Below, piece after piece: positions 52,935-63,070 of a stretch of DNA of 64,000 nucleotides. Below the pieces are notes generated by a model. The model was given only the letters and a program-made list of their open reading frames with translations. It made no database searches and had not been told where the DNA came from. Positions within the stretch are counted from its first letter, which is position 1; the number at the start of each line of letters is the position of its first letter. This DNA comes from Symsagittifera roscoffensis (lineage: Eukaryota > Xenacoelomorpha > Acoela > Convolutidae): assembly GCF_963678635.1 (NCBI RefSeq), contig NC_087071.1:33280141-33344140 (forward strand), read 5' to 3'. A program made the translations under genes and the position numbers.

Positions 52935-53845
52935 AGACACTCCGGAGGGTTACTTCGGAGGGTTGTTAAGACACTTAGCCTACTTCGGAGGGTACCTTAA
53001 TCACCCAAGTCACTTCGGAGGGTCCCCCTAAATTTACTAAGGAGGGTCAATAAGATGCTTAATATGCTCCGGAGGGTTACTTCGGAGGGTACCTCCAAAA
53101 TTTTCAAATTTCTGAGCTTCACTCAGAAGGTCCTTCAATTGACTTCAGGAAGCGTCAAAACAAGCTAAATTCTCTATCAGGGGGGCTGTCTTAACTTCTT
53201 TGGATAACCTCGTGGAAATCTTCCACTAAGGAGGGTTGCTAAGGGCCTTAGCTGACTCCAGAGGGTTACCTCGGAGGGTTCCTCAAAAATCAAGAAAAAA
53301 GGTTATGTCACCGCAACAAAGTCTCCAAAAGCTGTCTACCTGACTTAAAACTAGGTTGGCTGACACGGTCAACCCTCCCAGTTGAATAAAAAGATGTTTT
53401 GATAAAATTTTCTGCCGCTCGGAGGGTTACCTGTAATTTGGACCCTCCGAACCAACAAATTCTAAAAAAATTTTCTTTTCCGAGATTATCAACCCAAAAA
53501 CGGTTGCGGTCCAGAAAAGTGGTCCAAAATGTCGACTTATGGTACCAAAATTATCCCGATCGGATGACTAGTCTTTGAGAAATTGCCAAAAACGTGTTTG
53601 TCCAAATGGTCTTTTTTCACCACCTGTATAGGTTCTGAGAAACGTTTTCCGCAATTCCTATCGAAAGTGCCTAAAAATAATTGAAACGAGCGTAGTAGCC
53701 CTGTACGGCACTGGAATAGTGCAAAAAACCGGATCAAAATTGGTTTGGAGACAAAAATTTGGCCAATAACTATCAAATTTGGACCCTCCGATTCCTTCCT
53801 TTTCCGATCGTTAAGTCGTTAGCTCTATCTACGGAGCTGATCGGA
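52935..53845 (-). repeat. CGGAGGGT motif array in copy C leader
   Basis: At least a dozen copies of CGGAGGGT or AGGAGGGT, often in pairs (CTCCGGAGGGTTACTTCGG), lie densely at 52935-53290 and more loosely up to 53845. On the element's sense strand they read ACCCTCCG, so they are inverted relative to the copy B array. Confidence 0.7.
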
Positions 53846-55020
53846 GGGTTACTCAAGAATTTCTCTAGTAACCGAGCACGTTATGCTAGCACGCTCCTAA
53901 CGCAAAAAATTTTCTTGCTCTAACTCTAAAAACTCAAAAACTCGATCCCCAAAACAGATTGACAAAATTCAGAAAATTATCGAAATTTTGACCGAAAAAT
54001 TTTGGTTTTTTCCAACTTCTACTGAGTCTTTTCTCACGCGGTTTCTTTAGTTAGGGGGATCGAACTACGTAGCTACTCCCTACATAAAAGATTTTTGTTG
54101 TTCGGAAAAGCTCGGATATCCAAAAATTTGGGGGTCTACAGTTTGATCGAAAATCGATGATTTTCGACAAAATTGGGTGTTTTTTGGGTCTAACTTAGGA
54201 GATAAGTAATATGTAATAAGGATAATAACCTATTAGTAATCGTTAATGAATAGTACTATACCCTCCTTTGCACCAAAATACCCGATTTAAGACCCTTAAC
54301 TCGGAAATTTGCAATCGATGGAGGGTACAATCGGACCGCGCCAATCGTGCCCCCCACCACTTAAGTTTTAATGAAATAGTACCCGAACGATACTAAAATT
54401 GCTCCAACGATACCCAACAGTCGTTGCGGATGTTGTCCTTGATGTCCCTGTTGAGTGTGGAACACGTTGATCAGCTTGCCACTCTACCCTCCGGCCACCG
54501 GCAAAATCACCATTAACGTGCTTAAACACTCAAATTACACTCGAGGGAGGGTATCCAACCCTTCACCAAAACACACAATCTTTCTATCAGAAACGATATA
54601 AATCAATCTGAAACAACAACAAATAGGAAGGTCAGATCACATCTCGTCCGGAAATAACATATAAACTGTCACTTTACATTTTTTACTGTTTTTTGTACTT
54701 TTTTGTTTTCAAATAAATTTGTTTTTGGTTTTTTGTTGGTTATACACTATTTTTGTTTGGTTTTACGCTTTCTCTTTAATTGTTTTTGGTCCCGGGACCT
54801 CGGGACAAGCGGGTTCATGACTTCCCACCTAACCCTCCGGCCCCCGGAATTTTCGATGTTAACTAAGTTAAAAAGCTAAATTGTACTGGGCGGAGGGTAC
54901 GCACCTTCCCCCTAGTACAATAACGGTCATTAAGGCCTCTGACTCGGGCATACGCCCGGAGCGGAGGGTTCGTCGCTGAAACGCTTGCTGATCATGATGG
55001 TCTTATGCCTTTGACAGGCC

Positions 55021-55035
55021 CACCCAGGAGCGCCA
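55021..55035 (-). other. Candidate primer binding site of copy C
   Basis: On the minus strand TGGCGCTCCTGGGTG follows the 5' LTR after 12 bases (TAGACGTTTTTA). The same 15 bases are found in copy B. Confidence 0.5.
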
Positions 55036-55047
55036 TAAAAACGTCTA

Positions 55048-55935
55048 TGTAACATTCGCCCAAATACTACACAGCGACGGAGCGTAGGAAAAGTACCTAT
55101 TAACGACTGGCAGGCGTCAGTTACCTTAATCCTACTCGCTTTTCACCGTCTCGACCTTGCCAGTTGATTTTCTGGTCTGTCTAGGGCAAAGTAAAAAGTT
55201 ACCATTTTTAGGCCATCAGTCAAACGACTTTTGATCAGCTTTCGTTTACATGCGAACACAACCACATAGCTGAGTCTCGGATCCTCAGACTACGTGATTG
55301 TCATCAAAAACACGGCTCGAACAACCTATTTTAACATATTTTTGTAAGACAGTTCTATATTAAATCAATTGGAGATGGATTGACCCTTTCCTTTTTCTAG
55401 CTACTCATTTTCTGAAATATCAAACAATAACGGTGTTAATTAAGAGATCTATGACATTCCAGTAGCTATAAAGTTAGTTTATACAGTCCCTTCACATAAA
55501 CAGTCTCTGGGGGGCCAAGCCTCCGCTCCCGTAATATTCCTGAGATAACGCTCTTATCTCTTCCAATTTGTGTCCCGGGAGGGTTCCGTGGTGTATTTCT
55601 TCCCCCACTGAAGCCTCCTTCTCCACCAATATCTGTTGACAAGTGTCTTATCGTGCGTTGTTGCCACGATAAGAGGCTTCGTATTTTCCGTCTCTGGTAC
55701 GACTGTTTTTCACAATATTTGTCGTTTTTCTGATTTTCGTCACTTTTTCAGTCAAAATGGCCGTTTTTTGTATTTCTGAGAAATATTCTTCTTCCAATCG
55801 AAATTTTAAAAATAAAAATTCTAGAATATTCCGACCCTCCTTCGCAATGCTTTTTCGTCAATTAGGCCTTGCCTTTAGTCGTTCTTTTTTACGTCGCCGG
55901 AAGGTTGTGCTGTACCAGTCTGGCAGAATGGCACA
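55048..55935 (-). repeat. Copy C 5' LTR
   Basis: 888 bp from TGTGCCATTC at 55935 to TGTTACA at 55048. It matches the 3' LTR except for a 25-bp extra segment behind the first ten bases, a few short indels (for example GCCTTGCC versus GCC near 55868) and scattered substitutions. Confidence 0.93.
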
Positions 55936-57083
55936 AGATAAGATGAAATTAAAATGATAAAATTTTCGTCAAAACCAAAAGAAGACAGCTTGTTCAGCAA
56001 CTGTTTGTGTGACACAGAGTCAAAAGCCTTTTGAATGTCAAAATATACAGAACAGAAATTTTGATTGGCATCAATACTTTTGTAAATATTTTCAACATAT
56101 TCCAATAATTGTGTAAACGTGCTGCGCTTTTTAACAAAGCCATGCTGTCTACGAGAAAGTTTTTGTCGAACATTAGAATAAATGAAATTAAAAAGCAGTT
56201 TTTCCAAGCAAAGCGATAAGCGCGGTAAAATACTAATTCCACGATAATTTGTAATGTCAGATTTTGACCCGGACTTATGAAAAGGCATGATAAACGCCTC
56301 TTTCCAAAAATCGGGTCAAATACAGCAGGTAACAATTTGACTGAATAGAATATATACCATTGGCGTGAGTGCATCAGCATTATATTTGAGAACAAATGGT
56401 GGAATGCCATCAGCTGCAACTGCTGTGGTATCTGGTACCTTTTTAAGTAAACTATTTACATCACTTTCACCAAACGATAATTCGCGCAAGTTAATGGAAG
56501 TATTATCAGAACAACCGTTATACGTAAACGTTTCGCTTTTGTACACAGAACAGAAAAAGTTATTAAACAAATCGGCTTTGGTTTTATCAGTAGAAGCACA
56601 TGATGCTCCCAATTTAACAACAGAAGGAATTGGTGTGCTGCCAGAAAGTTTGTGAAGAATTTTGAAACAGTCGTTAGTATCAAGTGAATGAAAAGAAGAC
56701 AGTAATGTAATTTTGTCTAGCTCAATCGAGTTATTCAAATCTCGTTGAAGATCAGACAACAATGTCGAATAGAGCAAATTGAATTTCGCCAATTTACGCT
56801 TCTCCGTAGAGACTTTGTTACTGAGATGTACGGAATGGCTAGAAAAATAGAATGGTAACATAGATCTTTTCTTGCGTTTCAGGCAAATAGAAGACTGAAC
56901 CGACTTTATCATAGCATCATACCACGCAAGATAAAAATCTGTCGGAATCATTTGAAAATAAACTTGGAAAAGGCAATCAAATATAACTAAAGAATTCATG
57001 AAAACATCGATGTTAAAAGTGTTTTTAGAATAAATTGGAATGTCATTAGGTAAATCAGAAGTGATGCTTTCAGAATTAGACAC
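55936..57083 (-). pseudogene. LINE reverse transcriptase, N-terminal half
   Basis: One frame with a single TGA (56318-56316), in the stretch VTCCI-stop-PDFWKEAF. It shows the lead-in (AADGIPPFVLKYNAD), KSGSKSDITNYRGISIL, EKLLFNFIY, QHGFVKKRSTFTQLLE and FDIQKAFDSVSH (first catalytic Asp). It ends at ISSYL where copy C is inserted, and the next LINE codons SNRSQRV follow at 31454 in the same frame once a 3-bp duplication is removed. Confidence 0.9.
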
Positions 57084-57117
57084 ATGGAAAATAACTGTTA
57101 GCTTCTTTTTAGCTTCT
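55936..57117 (-). mobile_element. LINE (non-LTR retrotransposon), 5'-truncated upstream part
   Basis: This is the upstream half of the LINE, ended by copy C at 55935 and continued at 31454. There is no endonuclease domain: the coding part starts in the linker before the RT, as expected from 5' truncation during target-primed reverse transcription. The 5' junction with the LTR fragment is at about 57117, in a stretch with repeated TTTTAGCTTC. Confidence 0.88.
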
Positions 57118-57555
57118 AACTTTTAGCTTCCCTATTATGTCCTGAATTGAATTTATTTAACATCTGAATTCATTTTCTGACGATGAGAAGCTAGGAGTTA
57201 AAGGAAAGGGTTGATCCATCTTCGATGGAGATGATGATTTTTATCTACTGAACAAAAACAATAGTAATATAGTAAATAGTAGTAGCGCTGCTTTTAGGAG
57301 TGACCTCGTGGTCTGGGGATACTGAGACCCAGCCATGAGCTCACTAATTTTGCATGTAATTAAGTTAATTTGAGCGTTCTGGTCGAAGCCGTAGAACAGT
57401 AACGTTTTTGTCGACCCGATGTTAGAAAGACCACCAAAAGAACTGGCTTTGGTAGAAACGATGAAAAGCATGTAGAGCTTTGTTTAGACGCTGGCCAGTC
57501 GTTTTATAGCTTAGCTTTATTTTCCGTCGATATGTAATTCCGGGCGAATGTTACA
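57118..57555 (+). repeat. Extra LTR copy 3, 3' half
   Basis: It begins around TTTTAGCTTCCCTATTATG and ends CGGGCGAATGTTACA. It has the copy B LTR structure but is clearly more diverged from LTR1 and LTR2 than they are from each other. It complements 29976-30306, apart from about 30 bp missing at the LINE junction. Confidence 0.85.
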
Positions 57556-58036
57556 AGCGACACTGGATCACTTGTTTTGAACATGACCAGGATGCATTCC
57601 AAATGCAATGAAAAATAGAACTGAACGTGTTAGCAACGGAAGTTCTATAAATTGAGGTTAAGATCTTTAATAACTATTGTATTTATCATAGAGAGAGAGA
57701 GAGAGAAGACGTAAATTTAATAAATGCCCAGAAGGTTCATACCTATGCATATACAGAAAAACGTAATTGATTGAATAGGGCTAAATAATTAGGAACGTAG
57801 GTATCATCAACTTAGGTATCAGAAACGGAATTCGACGATTTGAGGTTGAGATTTTTAGTACCTACTGTATATATTGTTCACGTGAATAATCCTTTTTTTT
57901 TACTTCTTGGAGCTTTGAACGCTTATAATTTTGTAGTGATCTGTTATAGGGAGAAAATCAGCAAACGTTCATATGGTTTTAGCATTCCTAATGTTTTTTT
58001 GTAGGTTTATATGTTAATTGTTTCGTACATCGCAAG
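57556..58036. other. Host flank with simple and diverged repeats
   Basis: AT-rich sequence with a (GA)n run at 57691-57709 and an imperfect direct repeat: GGAAGTTCTATAAATTGAGG-type sequence near 57635-57690 and again near 57818-57875. A T-rich run ending in TTTTTTTGTAG at 57993-58003 looks like a 3' splice site just before the ORF at 58037, so the gene may have an upstream exon. Confidence 0.5.
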
Positions 58037-58654
58037 ATGGTTAAAAGGGGATTTCTAGAGGCATGGGTTCTACTTCTGTGTTGCCTTATACATGAAGTTC
58101 ATGCTGATGAAGCCACTTGCAATGGTTGTGGAAAAGGTACCTACTGCTGTCCAATGTCAAAGACATGTTGCAGTGAATTAGCATACAGCGAGGAACTGCG
58201 GACGATGGAAATGGCAAAGTTCTCACCTGTTCAAGCCATGTTGGATTATCGCGTTATGTTTGTAGGCTTCATCATTTGCTGCTTGCCATTTGTTTTCTGT
58301 TGCCTTGATATGCTTTACAATTGCCTGTGCAGTATAGATCAGCCTATCGATTCATGTGCTAACAGCGAAGCCAGCTCTCAGACTGTCGATGTTTCAAGTG
58401 TAGAGATGAATGCACAAGAAATCAGCTCTAACAATCACCATTATCACTGTGACCAAAAGAAAGTTGCCAATCTTCTCAATACAGAACATTCTGCATCGCA
58501 GTCCGTACCGGACAGTTCGGAAAGCTCCTCGAAAAGCACAAAAGTTTTAAAAAATGTGCAGCTGTCGCAAAGTACCAGCGAAGTATCAACGCCTGAAAAA
58601 GATAGAGTGAACGTGTATTTGTGTCAATGCCATAAAGCCAGAATTGAGATGTAG
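58037..58654 (+). CDS. Probable host gene: small Cys-rich single-pass membrane protein
   Basis: 205 codons from ATG 58037 to TAG. Residues 1-23 are a plausible signal peptide (WVLLLCCLIHEVHA). Residues 28-45 form a short Cys cluster, C-x2-C-x5-CC-x5-CC (CNGCGKGTYCCPMSKTCC). Residues 72-92 are a hydrophobic, Cys-rich membrane segment (VMFVGFIICCLPFVFCCL). The remaining 110 residues would be cytoplasmic and are Ser-rich and probably disordered. The layout resembles small type I adaptor proteins such as the Shisa/VOPP1/WBP1 kind, but I see no specific match and name no family. The base composition is like the AT-rich flank and unlike the elements. An upstream exon is possible. Confidence 0.6.
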   Translation: MVKRGFLEAWVLLLCCLIHEVHADEATCNGCGKGTYCCPMSKTCCSELAYSEELRTMEMAKFSPVQAMLDYRVMFVGFIICCLPFVFCCLDMLYNCLCSIDQPIDSCANSEASSQTVDVSSVEMNAQEISSNNHHYHCDQKKVANLLNTEHSASQSVPDSSESSSKSTKVLKNVQLSQSTSEVSTPEKDRVNVYLCQCHKARIEM

Positions 58655-59994
58655 AAAGTTGGAAAATCGTCTCAAAAAGCGTTGATAACTGTAACTTTGA
58701 TGTGAAAAACTTTAACTTAGATTATTTTGGTTTTATAATAGAGTGCAATTACGTATACAATATTGAATATTGTGTACGTAGTAAATTTATTTAGAGGTAA
58801 AAAAATTCCTGTCAGTGCCTCTAATTTTTGTGCAAATTAGGCTTTTTGTTTTGTTAGTGATTTGTGTTGTATTATATTTCTTACATTCCACTTACTGTCC
58901 ATTTCTGTTCACAATATGATTTGTTCTACTCAATTGTTCTTTATAAAAAAGCGGGCAAGACAAACAAGGTTCTAACGGTCTAGAACATTAGTTGTTGGTA
59001 TCAATTTCTACTGAGCCATTAAACTTAAGACGAACGTTGTCTTAGCAGAATTTTCTTGCTAATTAATTTATGGCAACTTCAAATGAGAGAGTTGGTTAAA
59101 CAGTAATGTCCTTTTAATATGTTATCGCGTTGTCTTATATTTCGAGTTCCTTATTTTTTTAAAAAAAGAAATCACTCAAGTATAAGCTGAAAAAAATACA
59201 AACTCTTCTTAGTACTAAAGCATTGGCAATTTAATATCATGTGTCATGAAACGTTTTATTAAGTCGCGGTTGCTTGAAAGACAGGCACTATGAGTACCTG
59301 GAATATTAGAATATTAGACTCTGCGGGTATTGGGTTCTTCCGATCACTAGTCTCAAAGGCGGCAAATGATTTTTTGTTTTCAGCTCATTTTTTGTACTCG
59401 CAACAATTTTGAGTCCAAGTTCTAGGCAATATTCAAAATGCTAGATGGAAAGATTATTTCCATTTTGTCATCATTTCTGGGTTATTTTCTTTCCTATTTG
59501 CGACTCCGCTCGCACAATATATTTACGTAGCCAATAGAAAAAGAGCGCCGATTCTGTTCATTTAACTTATATTCAGTAAATACTCGTTATTTCGACATTT
59601 GATACATTTGAGTTAACATCCGGGGTGACCTTCTCGTAGAGTAATTTCAGATAAGGTACTTCTATTAAAACACTAATTAAGCCCCACAAACATACATCAG
59701 CCTGAAGAAGATAAATACAATAACACAATTACATTAACAATCACATGGCTAGTTTTTTTTAGGAGGCGCGGACGCTCACCATTGCCTGATCACCATCAAT
59801 GGGTGTCCAATTAATCAAAAGTTAGCATCGTTTTTCAATCATACTGGTAGCGTTGAAATGAATGTGTTATCAAAGCTTAACTGTACTAAGACATTTAGCG
59901 CGACATGGTGCAATACTAAAACACTATCAAACCAGCAGTTATGTTGCATTGAAATGAATATATTATAAACTGCTCAAGCCAGATAATAGTCAGA
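58655..59994. other. AT-rich intergenic region
   Basis: No credible ORF. At 58750-58780 there is an almost perfect inverted repeat with 15-bp arms (TACGTATACAATATT / AATATTGTGTACGTA) and a one-base loop, about 95 bp behind the stop of the small gene; it could be a 3' UTR hairpin. The right end probably belongs to the LTR of the copia-like element. Nothing else recognised. Confidence 0.5.
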
Positions 59995-60012
59995 CCAACA
60001 CAAATCTCACCC
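59995..60012 (-). other. Candidate polypurine tract and 3' LTR start of the copia-like element
   Basis: On the minus strand, 25-40 bases behind the pol stop codon, GGGTGAGATTTG is followed by TGTTGGTCTG. TGTTGG behind a purine-rich tract is a common start of Ty1/copia LTRs. I cannot find the end of the LTR, and the 5' LTR is outside the window. Confidence 0.4.
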
Positions 60013-60037
60013 ATATAAATAGAATACCAGGGTTTTT

Positions 60038-60489
60038 AAGCTTCCAAAAGTTCATAACTCTCCAGTACGGCTTTGAAGATCGCCGTAGATCCAGCATATC
60101 GTTTCGTAAAGCAGTCTGCTAATTGATATCCTCCCGTAATCCACAAAATATCCTCGCGTAATCCTCCCGTAATGCTAAGAAGACGCAACTGACTTTAAAT
60201 GTCAAATGAGCGTTCTGTCAGTCACTTTTCGCACTGATTCAATTGACGAAGTTAGTGATTTCGAGTCGGTGAATGCTTTTATGGTAAGTAATTTTCCGAG
60301 AAGCCCTTTCAACTGTGTTCGATAATAGAAATTAACATCCAGTGCTTCCGAAAGTGCAAATGTCTCTGCACTTAGCGTACTTCTGACGACGCGCTTTAAC
60401 TTATGGGATCTCCAGGCCAATACACATCTTTTGCTTCGTCGATGTTGACTGTAGTTTGCCATCCTTGTCTGCTTCCAATGTTTTCTCAA
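60038..60489 (-). pseudogene. Copia-type RNase H second half and pol C-terminus
   Basis: The segment shows CVLAWRSHKLKRVVRSTLSAE (RVVRSTLSAET with the catalytic Glu), ALSEALD, IKAFTDSKSL (third Asp) and, after stops, QLADCFTKRYAGSTAI and a TAA at 60040-60038. This is the typical end of a copia pol protein. A few frameshifts lie between 60120 and 60210. Confidence 0.8.
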
Positions 60490-61180
60490 TAAACTCCATT
60501 AATTTACGATTATCTTCCTTTTGGTCGTACAAAATCGGAGTAAATCGTGTATAATGCTGATTTTTGAAGTCCATTAAATTCTTCTTGGCAAAGTTTTTTT
60601 GCTTGACATGTTTATAATGGATGCAAATGACTGGTAAATGGAAGGACAGTAATTGATAATGACTTCAGATCCTGTATTCCTGCTGAATAATTTAATTTTA
60701 GTGCTGAGATAATTTTCTTTTTCTGCAAATTAATTTACTTTTTCTGCTGAATAACTCTTCTGCAAATATAAGTTTATTTTTTCCTTTCCCAAATTTATTT
60801 TGTTAGCTCGTCTGATTCGATCAAGCAATGACTTCCTGTTTTTCTGCTGATAAATATGTTCTGTTAAAAATAACTTTTTTCTGCAAAATAATTTTTTTTT
60901 TCTGATGAATAATTTTTCTGCAAAACAGTTTCCTTTTTCTGTTGAATAGCTTTAATTTTCTTTTCTTCTAAATTGTTTGTCTGTAACTGTCTTTTTCTTT
61001 TGCCAAGTTCGGTTTTTTTAATACAGATTTTCGAATAAAGCATGTATAGAATTTTCAAATTTAGGGTTTGATAATATAATGTACGGATGTTTTGTTTTAA
61101 TTCGAATAAATTTTCTAGTTCAAACTTATCTCTATCTAAACGACTGTATTTTTGTTTTTAGAGAATTTTCATTCTCTGGG
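60490..61180. repeat. T-rich block interrupting the copia RNase H
   Basis: About 690 bp of T-rich sequence with recurring TTTTTCTGCTGAATAA-type units lie between the two halves of the RNase H. It has no coding capacity beyond a Lys-rich low-complexity ORF on the minus strand. Origin unknown: an insertion or an expanded simple repeat. Confidence 0.55.
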
Positions 61181-61340
61181 GCTCGGTCAGAAGAATGACG
61201 AAACCTGCTTGCGTTTTACCATCTACATTTTTGCCAAGAGAAGCGTCAGAATAACAGTGATTTTCCCACAATCCTGGATCAGTGTCGAACTCTGAAAAAC
61301 CAAATCCATTGTATTCAACATCTGTACTGCTCTAATTGAC
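61180..61340 (-). pseudogene. Copia-type RNase H first half
   Basis: On the minus strand YSDASLGKNVDGKTQAGFVI is visible, with the DAS motif that holds the first catalytic Asp, after WENH. It continues, after the T-rich block, in 60489-60202. Confidence 0.7.
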
Positions 61341-61344
61341 TTAA

Positions 61345-62470
61345 TCAGAGCCAGAATGTCACGCACAATCAGAGAGTGCAACTTGATGTGCGTGTGCCCA
61401 CGACGCTATATAAACCCATTGAGAGGGGGTAGGGGCCCCCTTGGAACATTTGACATTTGGCCAGTTAAACGTTCCTACTTTTTTTTAAAAAAAAATTAGT
61501 CGGGTGCTCAAAAACTACTCGCTAGATTTCCCTAATTTTCTTGCATGCGACCCTAGACCTCGGAAATAATGGCAGTTTGTTAATGCCACTTTTTGATGGT
61601 TTTATTTTTGAGATTGGTTTTGGTCATTTTTGCCCTTTTCCCAACGACCCCAAAAAGTGACTTTTTCAATTTTCTCTAATTCAGTAAATTTTTTGGCGTT
61701 GGTCAAGAAGAACTTTCTATTAGTGCCTAAGAAATGTCGCATGATGCTATAAACCGTTCGGCATAATTTTTTTTGCTTTCGCGAAAATTTAAATTTTCAC
61801 TTTTTAAGACGGTCATCTAAGGGTCGAAAAATGGAAAATTTTTTAAATTGAAAATAATGGATTCTGATATCAAAAACGAGTTCTTCCTTGGGAATTATAT
61901 GAGTTGCTGTCGCAAAAACGCTAAAAACTTCTTTTTTTGGAGTTTTTTTGCTCTTATAATTTTCTTATTTGGTCGTTTAACCGAAATTTGTAGTAAAAAA
62001 AAAATTTCAATTCAGATCTGTCTTACATTACCTTCATTAGTTAGGGTCATATATAGCCAGATGGAAAGTTTGAGCTACTAACATTCATTGTAAGCTGCCG
62101 CAAATTTTTTTTGATTTGTTGTGGAAGATAATGAAATTGCTGAAACTAATACGAAAAAAAAAGTCAAAAAGAGTTTTTTTTAAATTTTTTTTTTGCAAAT
62201 CTTGTGGGATGTTCTGTGGGCCCCTTAGGGCCCAGTAGAGAAGCATCTGACTCGGAAGTATCCAAAAAATGGAAATAAAAAACCGTTGTTGTTTTTTTAA
62301 GCCATCATGTCCAGTTTTGACTGAGCATTATAATTGCGCCCGAAGGGCGTATTTGTCATGCGAAAGCGTTTTCAGCTGCCATCCATTCAAAATTGCCGGA
62401 GTATGCGCATATTAAGTTATAAAATTACGCAAAAATCATGCCAAGGTAGGGAGGGTGGGACGCAGACCTG
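61345..62470. other. Non-coding block interrupting the copia element
   Basis: About 1.1 kb, T-rich with homopolymer runs, between RT and RNase H. It includes two G/C-rich spots (GGGGGTAGGGGCCCCCTT near 61425 and GTGGGCCCCTTAGGGCCC near 62217) and a CACGCACA...TGTGCGTG inverted repeat near 61351-61387. It may be a nested non-autonomous element, but no clear terminal repeats or target duplication are seen. The ORF at 61848-62081 has no support. Confidence 0.45.
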
Positions 62471-62475
62471 ACTGG

Positions 62476-63070
62476 CTAGGTCAGAAAGTCGGCCACTGTG
62501 AAGGACAATATAGATACAGTTTGCTTAGACACCCATAGCTTTTTTCCTAGCTGCTTACTAGCAAATTTATACTGTTTGGTTGTGGCAAAGGATTCTAAAT
62601 AGTCTTTTTGACTATCTGCAACAGATATTTTGCTAAAACAGTCCGAATAATGCCTTAAATCAACACAGAATCCTGCGTTTTCCAATTTGTTGATATCAAT
62701 ATCCAGAGAGCGACAGGGGAACGAACTCAAAACTTTTGATCTCAAGTTTGTTACTGATTTTGCCAATGACTGATTTATAGAAAAACTGTGTCCCTTACCA
62801 CAGTAAGTCATCGGCATGCATCGGAATGACCCCTTAACACGTTCCGTTGTCAAACCACGTAAAAAAGCACTCATCGAATGAGCTGACATGGCTACCCGAA
62901 CATTTCAGCTCAGATTTGAGTCGGTAATACCATTTTCTCGGCGCGTCTTGTAGTCCATATATGGCTTTGAGCATCTAAAGACCGTCAACATCTGATTTCA
63001 TGGGTGGTTGAACATATACTACCCTATCAGTGGCGCCTCCTTGAAGAAATGCGGTTTTGATGTCTAAGCA
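62476..63070 (-). pseudogene. Copia-type reverse transcriptase
   Basis: On the minus strand the motifs come in order: LDIKTAFLQGG (first Asp, 63069-63037), VYVQPP, KAIYGLQDAPRKWYY (62968-62924), MHADDLLW (catalytic DD pair, 62821-62798), LDIDINKL and LGKKLWVSKQT. These are the signature blocks of Ty1/copia RT. There are stops and at least two frameshifts. Confidence 0.85.

Larger units (their letters stand above)
51939..55047 (-). other. Copy C leader (5' untranslated region)
   Basis: 3.1 kb without a credible gene between the primer site and ORF1. It contains the duplicated hairpin module (52423-52709), the CGGAGGGT array (52935-53845), scattered single motifs (for example at 54253, 54318 and 54545), and an A/T-run segment (54660-54790) that corresponds to copy B 5870-5990. 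The order of these parts is the same in copy B. Confidence 0.75.
31455..55935 (-). mobile_element. Giant Ty3/gypsy-like LTR retrotransposon, copy C (full length)
   Basis: The element is 24,481 bp with LTRs at both ends that start TGTGCCATTC and end GAATGTTACA. Minus-strand order: 5' LTR (55935-55048), primer site, leader of 3.1 kb, ORF1 (51938-42457), spacer, ORF2 (41978-33085), 3' non-coding region, polypurine tract, 3' LTR (32310-31455). It sits inside the RT gene of a LINE. The flanks read TCT on both sides (or ATCT if the terminal A of the LTR is counted as target), a 3-4 bp target duplication. ORF1 and ORF2 each carry only about five to seven defects over 9 kb. The LTRs differ by a 25-bp indel near the start and a few substitutions. 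Confidence 0.95.

Noticed and set aside
52935-53845. Motif array as a CRISPR array
   Set aside because: Motifs are about 10 bp with irregular spacing, lie in a retroelement leader and have no cas genes; the genome is eukaryotic.
61848-62081. Hydrophobic 77-codon ORF as a membrane protein
   Set aside because: It lies in a T-rich block where Phe/Ile/Leu codons are expected by composition, inside a decayed element.
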